Shown one piece after another: positions 24,201 through 29,975 of a stretch of DNA of 46,014 nt. The first letter of the stretch is position 1, and every line of letters starts with the position of its first letter. The position numbers were made by a program, and so were the translations under genes. Source of the stretch: Verrucomicrobiota bacterium (GTDB taxonomy: Bacteria; Verrucomicrobiota; Verrucomicrobiia; Limisphaerales; UBA9464); the NCBI GenBank assembly GCA_947471985.1, contig CANIZL010000051.1:1-46014 (forward strand), in the 5' to 3' direction. The notes beneath the pieces were generated by a model. The model saw only the letters and a program-made list of their open reading frames with translations. It had not been told where the DNA came from and did not search any database.

Positions 24201-26350
24201 TCCGCGGCGGACGGGCCGAAGGTTTCGAAGCGCCTACGGCCGAAATCGATGGTGTGGACTGGGTTGGAACGACCACGGCGGGCGCGAATTTTCCAGCTGG
24301 ATTCGAGCGGCGTTTGATCCAGATGGAGTCACTACATCCCGTGACTCCATTCCCAAGTGCAGAAAAGTCCGACCATTGCTTTTGCCTCGGTTTCACTGGC
24401 GGCCATGCGGGTACTGTTCGTTCCTGTTCATGGTCGCCGGATGGACGGCACTTAGTGTCGGGCTCTTCCGATCAAACACTAAAGATCTGGGACGCCGAAA
24501 GTGGCCATTGCCTGAGGACTTTGGGATCGCATACGTCTGATGTAAATTCTTGCGCGTGGTCGCCGGATGGACTGCGGTTGGCATCAGGGTGCGACGACAG
24601 AGTGCTTAAAGTCTGGAAGGTTGAGACTGGCGAGTGCCTTCTCACCTGGGAGGCGCATGCAAATTCAGTTGATTCTTGCGCGTGGTCGCCGGACGGACGG
24701 TTGCTTGCGTCGGGATCCTTTGACGAAACTTTGAAAGTCTGGGATGCCCAAAGTGGCAAATGCCTGCGCACCCTCGTCGGTCATACGGGTAGTGTTCGAT
24801 TTTGCGCATGGTCGCCGACCGGACGGCAGCTTGCTACTGGGAGCGACGACGGGACTTTAAGGATTTGGGATGCCGATAGAGGCCACTGCCTTCGTACTTT
24901 GTACGGGCATGTGGGTAGGGTTTCGTGCTGCAATTGGTCGCCAGACGGACGATGGGTGGTATCGGGTGCTGACGACAGCGACTTAAAGGTTTGGGACCCC
25001 GACAGCGGCCAGTGCCTGCGTACTTTGGTCGGCCATGGAGATAGTGTTGTTTCATGCGCGTGGTCGCCGGATGGACAACGGCTAGTATCGGGGGGCTTTG
25101 ACAAAACACTGAAGATCTGGGACGCCGAGAGCGGCCAGTGCATACGCACTCTGATCGGCCATACGCGGATCATTCTCACTTGCAGGTGGTCGCCGGATGG
25201 CCGGCGAATAGTTTCTGGCGGCACCGACTCCACGGTATTAATATGGGATTCTGAGAGTGGTCAATGCCTGCGGAGTTTGTCCGACTTTAGCCATACTCCG
25301 CTGTCATGCGGTTGGTCGCCAGACGGACGGCGTTTGGTGCTGGGGGGTACTGACAAAGCATTGAAGATTTATGACGCCGAGAGCGGCGAGTGCCTGCGTA
25401 ACTTGGACGGGCACGTGTTAAGCGTTGGCTCGTGTGGATGGTCGCCAGACGGGGCGAAGCTCTTGTCGGGATCACTTGATGATACGGTAAAAGTTTGGGA
25501 CTCCCAGAGTGGTAAATGCCTCAAGAGCATTAATTGTACCTCCGACTTTACTGTTTTCGGAGTGTGGTCCCCGAACGGACGCCGGATTGTAGTGGGGGAC
25601 GAAAATTCAAAATTGAAAATTCTGGACCCTCAGAATGGTAAGTGCTTACTCACGTTGAAGGGGCACTATGGCTGCGTTAACTCCTGTGCGTGGTCTCCGG
25701 ACGGACGACGGCTCGTTTCTGGAAGTGACGACCAGTTGATCAAGATTTGGGACTGCGAGACGGGCCAGTGCTTGCGCACTTTGGAAGGGCATGCTGGCTT
25801 CGTTGCCTGTTGCGCTTGGTCTCCGGACGGACATCGGCTAGCTTCTGGGGGCGCAGATCAGCAGTTGAAGATCTGGGACTGTGAGACCGGCCGGTGCTTG
25901 CGCACATTGGGAGGTCATACTCAATGTGTTCAATCATGTGCTTGGTCGCCGGATGGAGATCGATTGGTAGCTGGCTCCTCCGATAATACTCTAAGAGTTT
26001 GGGACTCAGAGAGTGGCCTGTGCCTTCGGTCATTGAATGGCCATACTTATGGTGTTCGTTCCTGTGCATGGTCGCCGGATGGATGCCGGCTCGTTTCTTC
26101 GGCCGACGATAAAACCGTGAGAGTCTGGGACGCCGAGAGTGGCCAATGCCTGTACCGTTGCGAGTATTTGCCCGAGGGAGAACTTGCCACCATCGATGAA
26201 ATTTCTGGCCGTCCCATTTGGGTTTCACCAAACGCGTGGCGCTACCTCTGTTGGCGCGGTTACGACGAGCACGGAAACTGGCGTGTCCTTCCTGCCGAGT
26301 ATTTTGGGCCTCTGCCAACCGGTATCCCGCAGCGCAAGCGTGTGGCATAA
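21251..26350 (+). CDS. TIR-NACHT-pentapeptide-WD40 protein, probable STAND defence sensor
   Basis: A 1699-residue multidomain protein. Residues 1-150 are an unrecognised helical region. About 152-295 form a TIR domain (RPVRFFVSYAHDDKILSEDL, LDLWVDKRIDPGQGW, LLMLSPAFLASDYITQKELP); Glu233 is a candidate NADase catalytic residue. NACHT follows: Walker A GEYGIGKTT (439-447), Walker B ALIIFDGLDE (521-530) and RMILSCRSHYF. A helical arm comes next, then pentapeptide repeats around 927-1000 (ANLSGTQL, VDLSDADLSRAS, GADLSGTRF). Exactly fourteen 42-residue WD40 blades follow (about 1050-1637) and a 60-residue tail. This is the STAND plan: a sensor propeller, an ATP switch and a TIR effector that may deplete NAD+. 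I prefer the GTG at 21251; a TTG at 21224 is also open. Neither has a strong Shine-Dalgarno. Confidence 0.88.
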   Translation: MSKTAKLFGPNLRNAISSTARSKSLLLDELGATDRKRLEQLLDLATAPEINFAHCLQTLYGNTADASLTSFRGLKKKFNDAAKFVKNPVRLCTDEDKRSAAAERVVWFTGPDPRVANAERMGAETTAHLKGETVVSPRVIATTAQAMEGGKRPVRFFVSYAHDDKILSEDLVKRLRTQFEACRGYKLDLWVDKRIDPGQGWNAEIQSAINQCEFGLLMLSPAFLASDYITQKELPRFVGEDGGPAIKPVVPVGLKVINFREHDLKGLGARQVYLRDRRQSGDGGFFANCHGNEAKDAFAYHLYLAIKRRLDGHFADVTSRPLAAKDCDRHGQKLDGDPAGIAEKCMDQAPTESPQAAGSIHRRETRHRNFEAAQNKRWKAGRNANYQPNRAYPATFAALEKNRDQEIPPTDEGKDALNELLEWSRSTSPESPPFCAVLGEYGIGKTTTLQVFTQRLLELRAQGEDAPLPIYLDLRDQVTGRDTVPTLEELLTELVRRNSHLSGQAGLSAEEILDLVRNEGALIIFDGLDEKLVYLTTADAQAFVRELWRALPAVDRLKDLPPGQRPGRMILSCRSHYFRDVVTQNAFFAGQDRQGFNRSRDYRVLLLLPFTEGQIKNYLRETLKSPERADEVWQLLEQIYNLMDLARRPVFLPHICEHIAEFEQRRAAGEVVNAASFYDSIVGRWFARDDGKHQIEPAHKRLLMENLAARLTREGIRELSAEDLDGFLDQFLLDHPVITSAYQHKKREQLKEDLRTATFVVRPEAGKGSGHFRFAHTSLQEFFLAGHLLRGLKEGRRGNWELIEDARVFPPPKDSHRMVKNRNVEAPAPPERAGWELAAVKSVRGPGVSDETLHFLGQLLAQRSSPVALRTWCEVLGAGEIPAAILAFRFWILSRANGWSEPEPEHVDLHSAWLEEIGIGKKEGPAMRLMGANLSGTQLSRVRWDNVDLSDADLSRASVRDAEFQDCRLSRVDANGADLSGTRFRGGRAEGFEAPTAEIDGVDWVGTTTAGANFPAGFERRLIQMESLHPVTPFPSAEKSDHCFCLGFTGGHAGTVRSCSWSPDGRHLVSGSSDQTLKIWDAESGHCLRTLGSHTSDVNSCAWSPDGLRLASGCDDRVLKVWKVETGECLLTWEAHANSVDSCAWSPDGRLLASGSFDETLKVWDAQSGKCLRTLVGHTGSVRFCAWSPTGRQLATGSDDGTLRIWDADRGHCLRTLYGHVGRVSCCNWSPDGRWVVSGADDSDLKVWDPDSGQCLRTLVGHGDSVVSCAWSPDGQRLVSGGFDKTLKIWDAESGQCIRTLIGHTRIILTCRWSPDGRRIVSGGTDSTVLIWDSESGQCLRSLSDFSHTPLSCGWSPDGRRLVLGGTDKALKIYDAESGECLRNLDGHVLSVGSCGWSPDGAKLLSGSLDDTVKVWDSQSGKCLKSINCTSDFTVFGVWSPNGRRIVVGDENSKLKILDPQNGKCLLTLKGHYGCVNSCAWSPDGRRLVSGSDDQLIKIWDCETGQCLRTLEGHAGFVACCAWSPDGHRLASGGADQQLKIWDCETGRCLRTLGGHTQCVQSCAWSPDGDRLVAGSSDNTLRVWDSESGLCLRSLNGHTYGVRSCAWSPDGCRLVSSADDKTVRVWDAESGQCLYRCEYLPEGELATIDEISGRPIWVSPNAWRYLCWRGYDEHGNWRVLPAEYFGPLPTGIPQRKRVA
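24398..26161 (+). repeat. Fourteen tandem 126-bp WD40-encoding repeats
   Basis: The stretch is 1764 bases, precisely 14 x 126, with each unit coding one 42-residue blade of the form GH..xV.SCAWSPDGrrLvSGs.DktLKiWDaeSGqCLrtL. The codons for WSPDG are nearly uniform (tggtcgccggatgga with a few third-base changes). Fourteen blades fit two seven-bladed propellers. Blade 10 (about 25532-25657) is degenerate: it has lost both the GH and the WD dipeptides. Blade 8 has lost GH. Uniform unit length with no indels suggests expansion by unequal recombination under strong structural selection. Confidence 0.9.
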
Positions 26351-26410
26351 ACCCGATCTGCACCGCGAACCTGGCTGCCTATCGGTTGCGTCGGCGAATG
26401 GGATGGGAAG

Positions 26411-26497
26411 CAAATAAACCGCGGATAGCGCGGATAGGGGACGGGAGGGGACGGGAGGGGACGGGCTTGGTTATTTATCCGCGGTATCCGCGGTTGA
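26411..26497. repeat. Partial copy C of the nested inverted-repeat element
   Basis: This copy has only the inner inverted repeat: aaaccgcggatagcgcggat on the left and ttatccgcggtatccgcggt on the right. The loop consists of the 10-base unit ggggacggga repeated about three times, where copies A and B have a single unit. It lies 53 bases before full copy B, so two copies stand in tandem between the convergent TIR-NACHT and nickel permease genes. Confidence 0.8.
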
Positions 26498-26549
26498 ATT
26501 CTTTCGCTTTTTGTGTGCGTCGGTGGAGCGAACGGGGAGGGGATTTTGG

Positions 26550-26793
26550 CACGCGGAGGCGCGGAGGGGGAGAGCTGATTTTTGTCGTTCGCTTTTTCGA
26601 CGAGTTGCGGGGAAGCAAATGAACCGCGGATAGCGCGGATGGCGCGGATAGGGGACGGGAGCGGCAGCGCTTGGTTATTTATCCGCGTTATCCGCGCTAT
26701 CCGCGGTCTAAATCGCTTTTCTTCGGCAAATGGCACTCGGGTTTTCCGGCCACGAGCCGCCTCTCCTCCGCGTTCTCCGCGCCCCCGCGTGAG
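26550..26793. repeat. Nested inverted-repeat element, full copy B
   Basis: A 244-base full copy, collinear with copy A (15916-16165). Outer arms: cacgcggaggcgcggag at the left, ctccgcgttctccgcg plus cccccgcgtg at the right. Inner arms: gaaccgcggatagcgcggat and ttatccgcgctatccgcggt. Conserved single-copy parts are gatttttgtcgttcgctttt and aatcgcttttcttcgg. It ends 23 bases before the stop of the nickel permease gene and lies between convergent genes, so it may act as a bidirectional terminator. Confidence 0.85.
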
Positions 26794-26816
26794 TCCGTCT
26801 TCGGCCCGCCCGCTCC

Positions 26817-27503
26817 TCAGTGCTTCGTGACCAGCCACGTGGCGCCGACCGCAAAGGCTATGAACGACGACGCAAACATCATGCCGCGGTATAGCCGGAG
26901 GTGATCCGTGGCAAACCAGCGGGCCAGCGCCGCCAGCGCCGACGCAAAGCCGCCCATCGCCAGCACCGTGCCCACCGCAAAGGCGAACAGATACGCCAGC
27001 GAATCCGTCAGTCGCGCAAAGCCCAGCGTCGGGAGGATGCCCAGAAAATGGGAACTGCCCGCGAGTCCGTGCAGGGTGCCAATCCCAAAGGCCGCGTGTC
27101 CGTGGCGATGCTCCGTCACGGCCCCGGCCGGGGCCCGATGGTTTTGGTGCGGGGCATGGAAATGCAGGTGGTCGTGCGGTTCACCGTCGTGCACGTGCGC
27201 GTGCAGGTGGACCTGCACCTGGAAGGCTTGTCGCAGCGCCCAGACACCCACCCCCAACAACAAAACGCCCACCAGGCGCTCGCTCCAACCGCTCAATGCT
27301 TCGAGTGGTAAAACTTCGCGGAAGGCCAGCGCCAGCAGACCCACGACCGCGACTCCCGCCGAATGTCCCAGCCCCCAGCGCAGACCGCTGCGCCAGGCGC
27401 TCTGGTGCGCCTTCACGGCCAGCGGCGCCACCGCCGCCAAGTGATCCGGACCACTCAGGACATGGACCGATCCGGCAATCAAACCGGTGAGCGCGGCAAG
27501 CAT
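26817..27503 (-). CDS. NicO/RcnA-type nickel-cobalt permease
   Basis: A 228-residue inner-membrane protein. It has six or so hydrophobic segments with the metal motifs of this family: HVLSGPDHLAAVAPLA near the N-terminus, GLRWGLGHSAGVAVVGLLA, and GTLHGLAGSSHFLG later. Between them is a His-rich cytoplasmic loop (HLHAHVHDGEPHDHLHFHAP). These residues bind Ni(II) or Co(II) during transport; family members include both importers and RcnA-type exporters. I start at the ATG at 27503 (AAGGT seven bases upstream). It is 36 bases downstream of larE on the same strand, which favours nickel supply for the LarE cofactor rather than efflux, although this is inference. Confidence 0.83.
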   Translation of the reverse strand: MLAALTGLIAGSVHVLSGPDHLAAVAPLAVKAHQSAWRSGLRWGLGHSAGVAVVGLLALAFREVLPLEALSGWSERLVGVLLLGVGVWALRQAFQVQVHLHAHVHDGEPHDHLHFHAPHQNHRAPAGAVTEHRHGHAAFGIGTLHGLAGSSHFLGILPTLGFARLTDSLAYLFAFAVGTVLAMGGFASALAALARWFATDHLRLYRGMMFASSFIAFAVGATWLVTKH

Positions 27504-27539
27504 GGGCGGGACCTTGCGTGGCGGATCGCTCGCGGGCAA

Positions 27540-28460
27540 TCAGCGATTCGCCACAGCTGTGCGCTTTAGGGAAATTGTCGTTTCCGCCAGGACCACAGGG
27601 GAGGCGGCAGCGGCGGCGGAGGCCAGGAGCGGGGCACCCGTCACGCCGTTGGTGCTGCCCCGGCGGTAGCCCGCCAGATCCAAAGTCACGTGGGCGTAGC
27701 CCAAACTCCGACAGTGCTCGGTCAGGCGCGCACTGATATCGTCCTGCACCAGGCGGACCAGTTCCGTCGGTCCCACTTCGATCCGCGCCAGGTGTTGCCG
27801 GCTGGTGCCGGCGGTCAATTCGTGGTGCCGGACGCGGACGTCGTGGAAGCCGGCGTCGCGCAGAAAGTATTCGGCTTCCTCGATCATCCGCAGCTTCGCG
27901 GGCGTGACCGCTTCGCCCGTGGGAATGCGCGAGCTGAGACAGGCCAGTTGCGGCTTGTCCGCCGTGGGCAATCCCAGGGCGGCGCTGAGCGCCCGGATGT
28001 CCGCCTTGGTCAGACCAGCTTCTTTCAGGGGCGCGCGCACGGCGAACTCCGACGCCGCCTGCGCCCCGGGTCGGTGGTCGCCGACATCACTGGCATTCTC
28101 CCCGTACGCGATCACCGCAAAGCCGCCGCTCCGGGCCAGGGGAGCGAGTTCCGAAAACAGGGCGTGCTTGCAGAAGTAACAACGGTTCGTCGGATTGGCG
28201 AGGTACTGGTCGTTCTGAAACTCCGCGGTGTTGATCACCTGGACGGGGAAGCCGAATTGCTCGCCGATCTCCAGGGCTTCGCGCAGTTCGCGGCGGGGCA
28301 GGCTCGGGGAATCCGCAATCGCTGCGAGCGCCCGGTCTCCCAGGACGTCGTGGGCCACCCGGGCGAGAAAGACCGAATCCACGCCGCCAGAGTACGCGAC
28401 CAGACAGGAACCGTAGGTTCGCAGGAGGTCTCGCAACTTCGCGTCTTTGGCGGCCAGCAT
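27540..28460 (-). CDS. larE: LarE-type ATP-dependent sacrificial or cluster sulfur transferase
   Basis: A 306-residue PP-loop protein with SGGVDS at 24-29 and the LarE pattern ANPTNRCYFCKHALF (Cys94, Cys97) and ADKPQLACLSSRIPTG (Cys174). LarE activates pyridinium carboxylate mononucleotide by AMP transfer and inserts sulfur on the way to the nickel-pincer cofactor of lactate racemase and relatives. Lactobacillus LarE gives up sulfur from a single cysteine; LarE proteins with three cysteines, as here, are reported to hold a [4Fe-4S] cluster that carries the sulfur. Residue identity of that triad with these three is my reading. Neighbours: a nickel permease downstream, but no larA, larB or larC in the window. 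The ATG at 28460 lacks a clear ribosome-binding site. Confidence 0.85.
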   Translation of the reverse strand: MLAAKDAKLRDLLRTYGSCLVAYSGGVDSVFLARVAHDVLGDRALAAIADSPSLPRRELREALEIGEQFGFPVQVINTAEFQNDQYLANPTNRCYFCKHALFSELAPLARSGGFAVIAYGENASDVGDHRPGAQAASEFAVRAPLKEAGLTKADIRALSAALGLPTADKPQLACLSSRIPTGEAVTPAKLRMIEEAEYFLRDAGFHDVRVRHHELTAGTSRQHLARIEVGPTELVRLVQDDISARLTEHCRSLGYAHVTLDLAGYRRGSTNGVTGAPLLASAAAAASPVVLAETTISLKRTAVANR

Positions 28461-28569
28461 GGAAGGAACATAGCCGGGAATCGGGGGTTTTCCGCAACCA
28501 GTTTTCCGTAATCCACGGCGTCAGGTGCCGGGCTCCGTGAAGAGGAACTGCGGCCAAAGGAGCCCCGGA

Positions 28570-28608
28570 AAAAGAAAAACGGTCGCAGTTCCGAGGAACT
28601 GCGACCGT
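28570..28608 (-). terminator. Intrinsic terminator of rpsU
   Basis: A perfect 14-bp inverted repeat (acggtcgcagttcc at 28579-28592, two-base centre, ggaactgcgaccgt at 28595-28608) is followed on the minus strand by gtttttcttttt (complement of 28568-28579). It is 57 bases past the bS21 stop and ahead of larE, so larE should have its own promoter or rely on read-through. Confidence 0.88.
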
Positions 28609-28664
28609 CTGCGTCAGGTGCCGTCACCAACCCTCAGGGAGGGCCAAGTGAGCGGTTTGCTGAC

Positions 28665-28862
28665 TTACACGTCGGCGTGGCGTCGGGCCAACATCGCCGA
28701 GAACTTCGCCACTTTCATCTTACGGCGGCGCATGGCGCTGGGCTTCTCGTAGGTACGCTTGGCCCGAACATCCTTAAGGGTGTTCTCGCGCTCCACCTTT
28801 TTCTTCAGGCGTCGCAGGGCGCGATCAATAGGTTCGCCCTTTTTCAGTTTGATTTCGCTCAA
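28665..28862 (-). CDS. rpsU: 30S ribosomal protein bS21, TTG start
   Basis: A 65-residue basic protein: SEIKLKKGEPIDRALRRLKK, then VERENTLKDVRAKRTYEKPS and AMRRRKMKVAKFSAMLARRH, a full bS21. It binds the 30S platform near the 3' end of 16S rRNA and helps initiation. There is no ATG or GTG in frame before SEIKLKKG. The codon at that place is TTG (28862-28860), with GGAAGGA 12 to 18 bases upstream, so translation most likely starts at TTG; the longer open frame to 29129 has no bS21 counterpart. It is transcribed divergently from the TPR gene across 242 bases and ends in a strong terminator. Confidence 0.93.
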   Translation of the reverse strand: MSEIKLKKGEPIDRALRRLKKKVERENTLKDVRAKRTYEKPSAMRRRKMKVAKFSAMLARRHADV

Positions 28863-29104
28863 ATCACATTCACATCCTTCCCAGCCACGGTTTCGAGGGA
28901 AAAACCCCCAAACTCCGCGTCTGTCCGCATCATAGACCGGACAGAAGATCCGGCAGTCCTGGTGAGGTCTGCCTAAAAGACGGCCGGTAGTTAGCGGAAC
29001 CCTCCCGCGTGGCAAGTTGATTCCTGAGAGAACCGAGGATGGGGCGCGGCCCGCGATTCCCACCTTCCGCTTGGCCGCTCCCCTTCGCCGCCTAAAAGTA
29101 CCGC

Positions 29105-29890
29105 ATGCTTTCCGTGGTGCTGGCGTCAATTTTGGACCTGTTCCATCCCGAGATCCTTTTTAGCAACCCACTGGTGCTGGCCACGACGGCGTTTCAACTC
29201 TGGATGGGCATCGATGCCCTCCGTCGGCGCGAGTATCTCTGGGCGGCGTTCATTGTGATCGGTTGGGGGCTCAGCGCCGTGCTCTACTTTTTCATGGTCT
29301 ATCGCGTGGCCGGGCCGGTGGGCGGTGGACTGCAGGGCTTCGAACTGCCCGGGGCGGGGAATCGGCGGCGCATCAAGGAATTGCAGGCGCGCATTCATCA
29401 TTTGGACCACGCCCGGCATCATCTCGATCTCGCGGACGTGTATTTTGCCCAGGGAAAACTGGGGCCGGCTGAGGCGAGCTATCGGGAATCGTTGAAGCGC
29501 GATCCGACGGACATCGATGCCATCGCGCATCTGGGGCAATGTTTACTGCGTCAACAACGCGTGGCGGAAGCGAAGCCGCTGCTGGAGCAGGCGTTGCGGG
29601 AGAATGATCATCATGACTATGGCCACACGCTGATGGCTCTGGCGGAGGTTCAAACGGCGCTGGGCGACACGGCGGCGGCGCGCAAGAGCTGGGAAAAAGT
29701 GCTGACGCGGAACAGCTACGCCCGGGCGCGGGTGCAACTCGCCGAATTGTATGTCGCCGCGGGGGACCGGGACCGGGCGCGGCAGGAATTGACCGAGGCG
29801 CTGGCCGACGATGCCCATGTGCCGGTCTTCCAGCGCAATCGTGACAAGGTCTGGATGCGCCGCGCCCGGAAGGCGTTGGCCGCCTTGTAA
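29105..29890 (+). CDS. Membrane-anchored TPR protein
   Basis: A 261-residue protein. The first 70 residues contain two hydrophobic stretches (an amphipathic or membrane segment in VLASILDLFHPEILFSNPLV, and a clear helix in LWAAFIVIGWGLSAVLYFFM). From about 95 to the end are tetratricopeptide repeats (HHLDLADVYFAQGKLGPAEA, AIAHLGQCLLRQQRVAEAKP, TLMALAEVQTALGDTAAARK, ARVQLAELYVAAGDRDRARQ). TPRs serve as docking surfaces, so an assembly or scaffold role at the inner membrane is likely, but no partner is visible. It is divergent from rpsU and convergent with the PA14 gene, sharing a terminator hairpin with it. Confidence 0.78.
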   Translation: MLSVVLASILDLFHPEILFSNPLVLATTAFQLWMGIDALRRREYLWAAFIVIGWGLSAVLYFFMVYRVAGPVGGGLQGFELPGAGNRRRIKELQARIHHLDHARHHLDLADVYFAQGKLGPAEASYRESLKRDPTDIDAIAHLGQCLLRQQRVAEAKPLLEQALRENDHHDYGHTLMALAEVQTALGDTAAARKSWEKVLTRNSYARARVQLAELYVAAGDRDRARQELTEALADDAHVPVFQRNRDKVWMRRARKALAAL

Positions 29891-29922
29891 GCGGAATTTT
29901 CGTAACAATTCAGGCAGCAAAA

Positions 29923-29950
29923 AGGGGCCGGGATAACTCCCGGCCCCTTG
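29923..29950. terminator. Bidirectional hairpin terminator between convergent genes
   Basis: A 12-bp perfect stem (aaggggccggga, loop taac, tcccggcccctt). On the minus strand it is followed by tttttgctgcc, a good T-run for the PA14 gene, which stops 26 bases before it. On the plus strand it is followed by ggcgtttt, a weaker signal for the TPR gene, which stops 33 bases before it. Confidence 0.85.
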
Positions 29951-29975
29951 GCGTTTTAAAGACTTCCGACGGCCC

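Noticed and set aside
24398-26161. Regular 126-base repeats that could be taken for a CRISPR array or satellite
   Set aside because: There are no unique spacers between short repeats; the units are in frame and code WD40 blades.
26260-26838. A 192-codon minus-strand frame rich in RIARITRINN and RAIRAIRG
   Set aside because: It is the translation of repeat copies B and C, as are the N-terminal extensions of the genes at 14959 and 15956.
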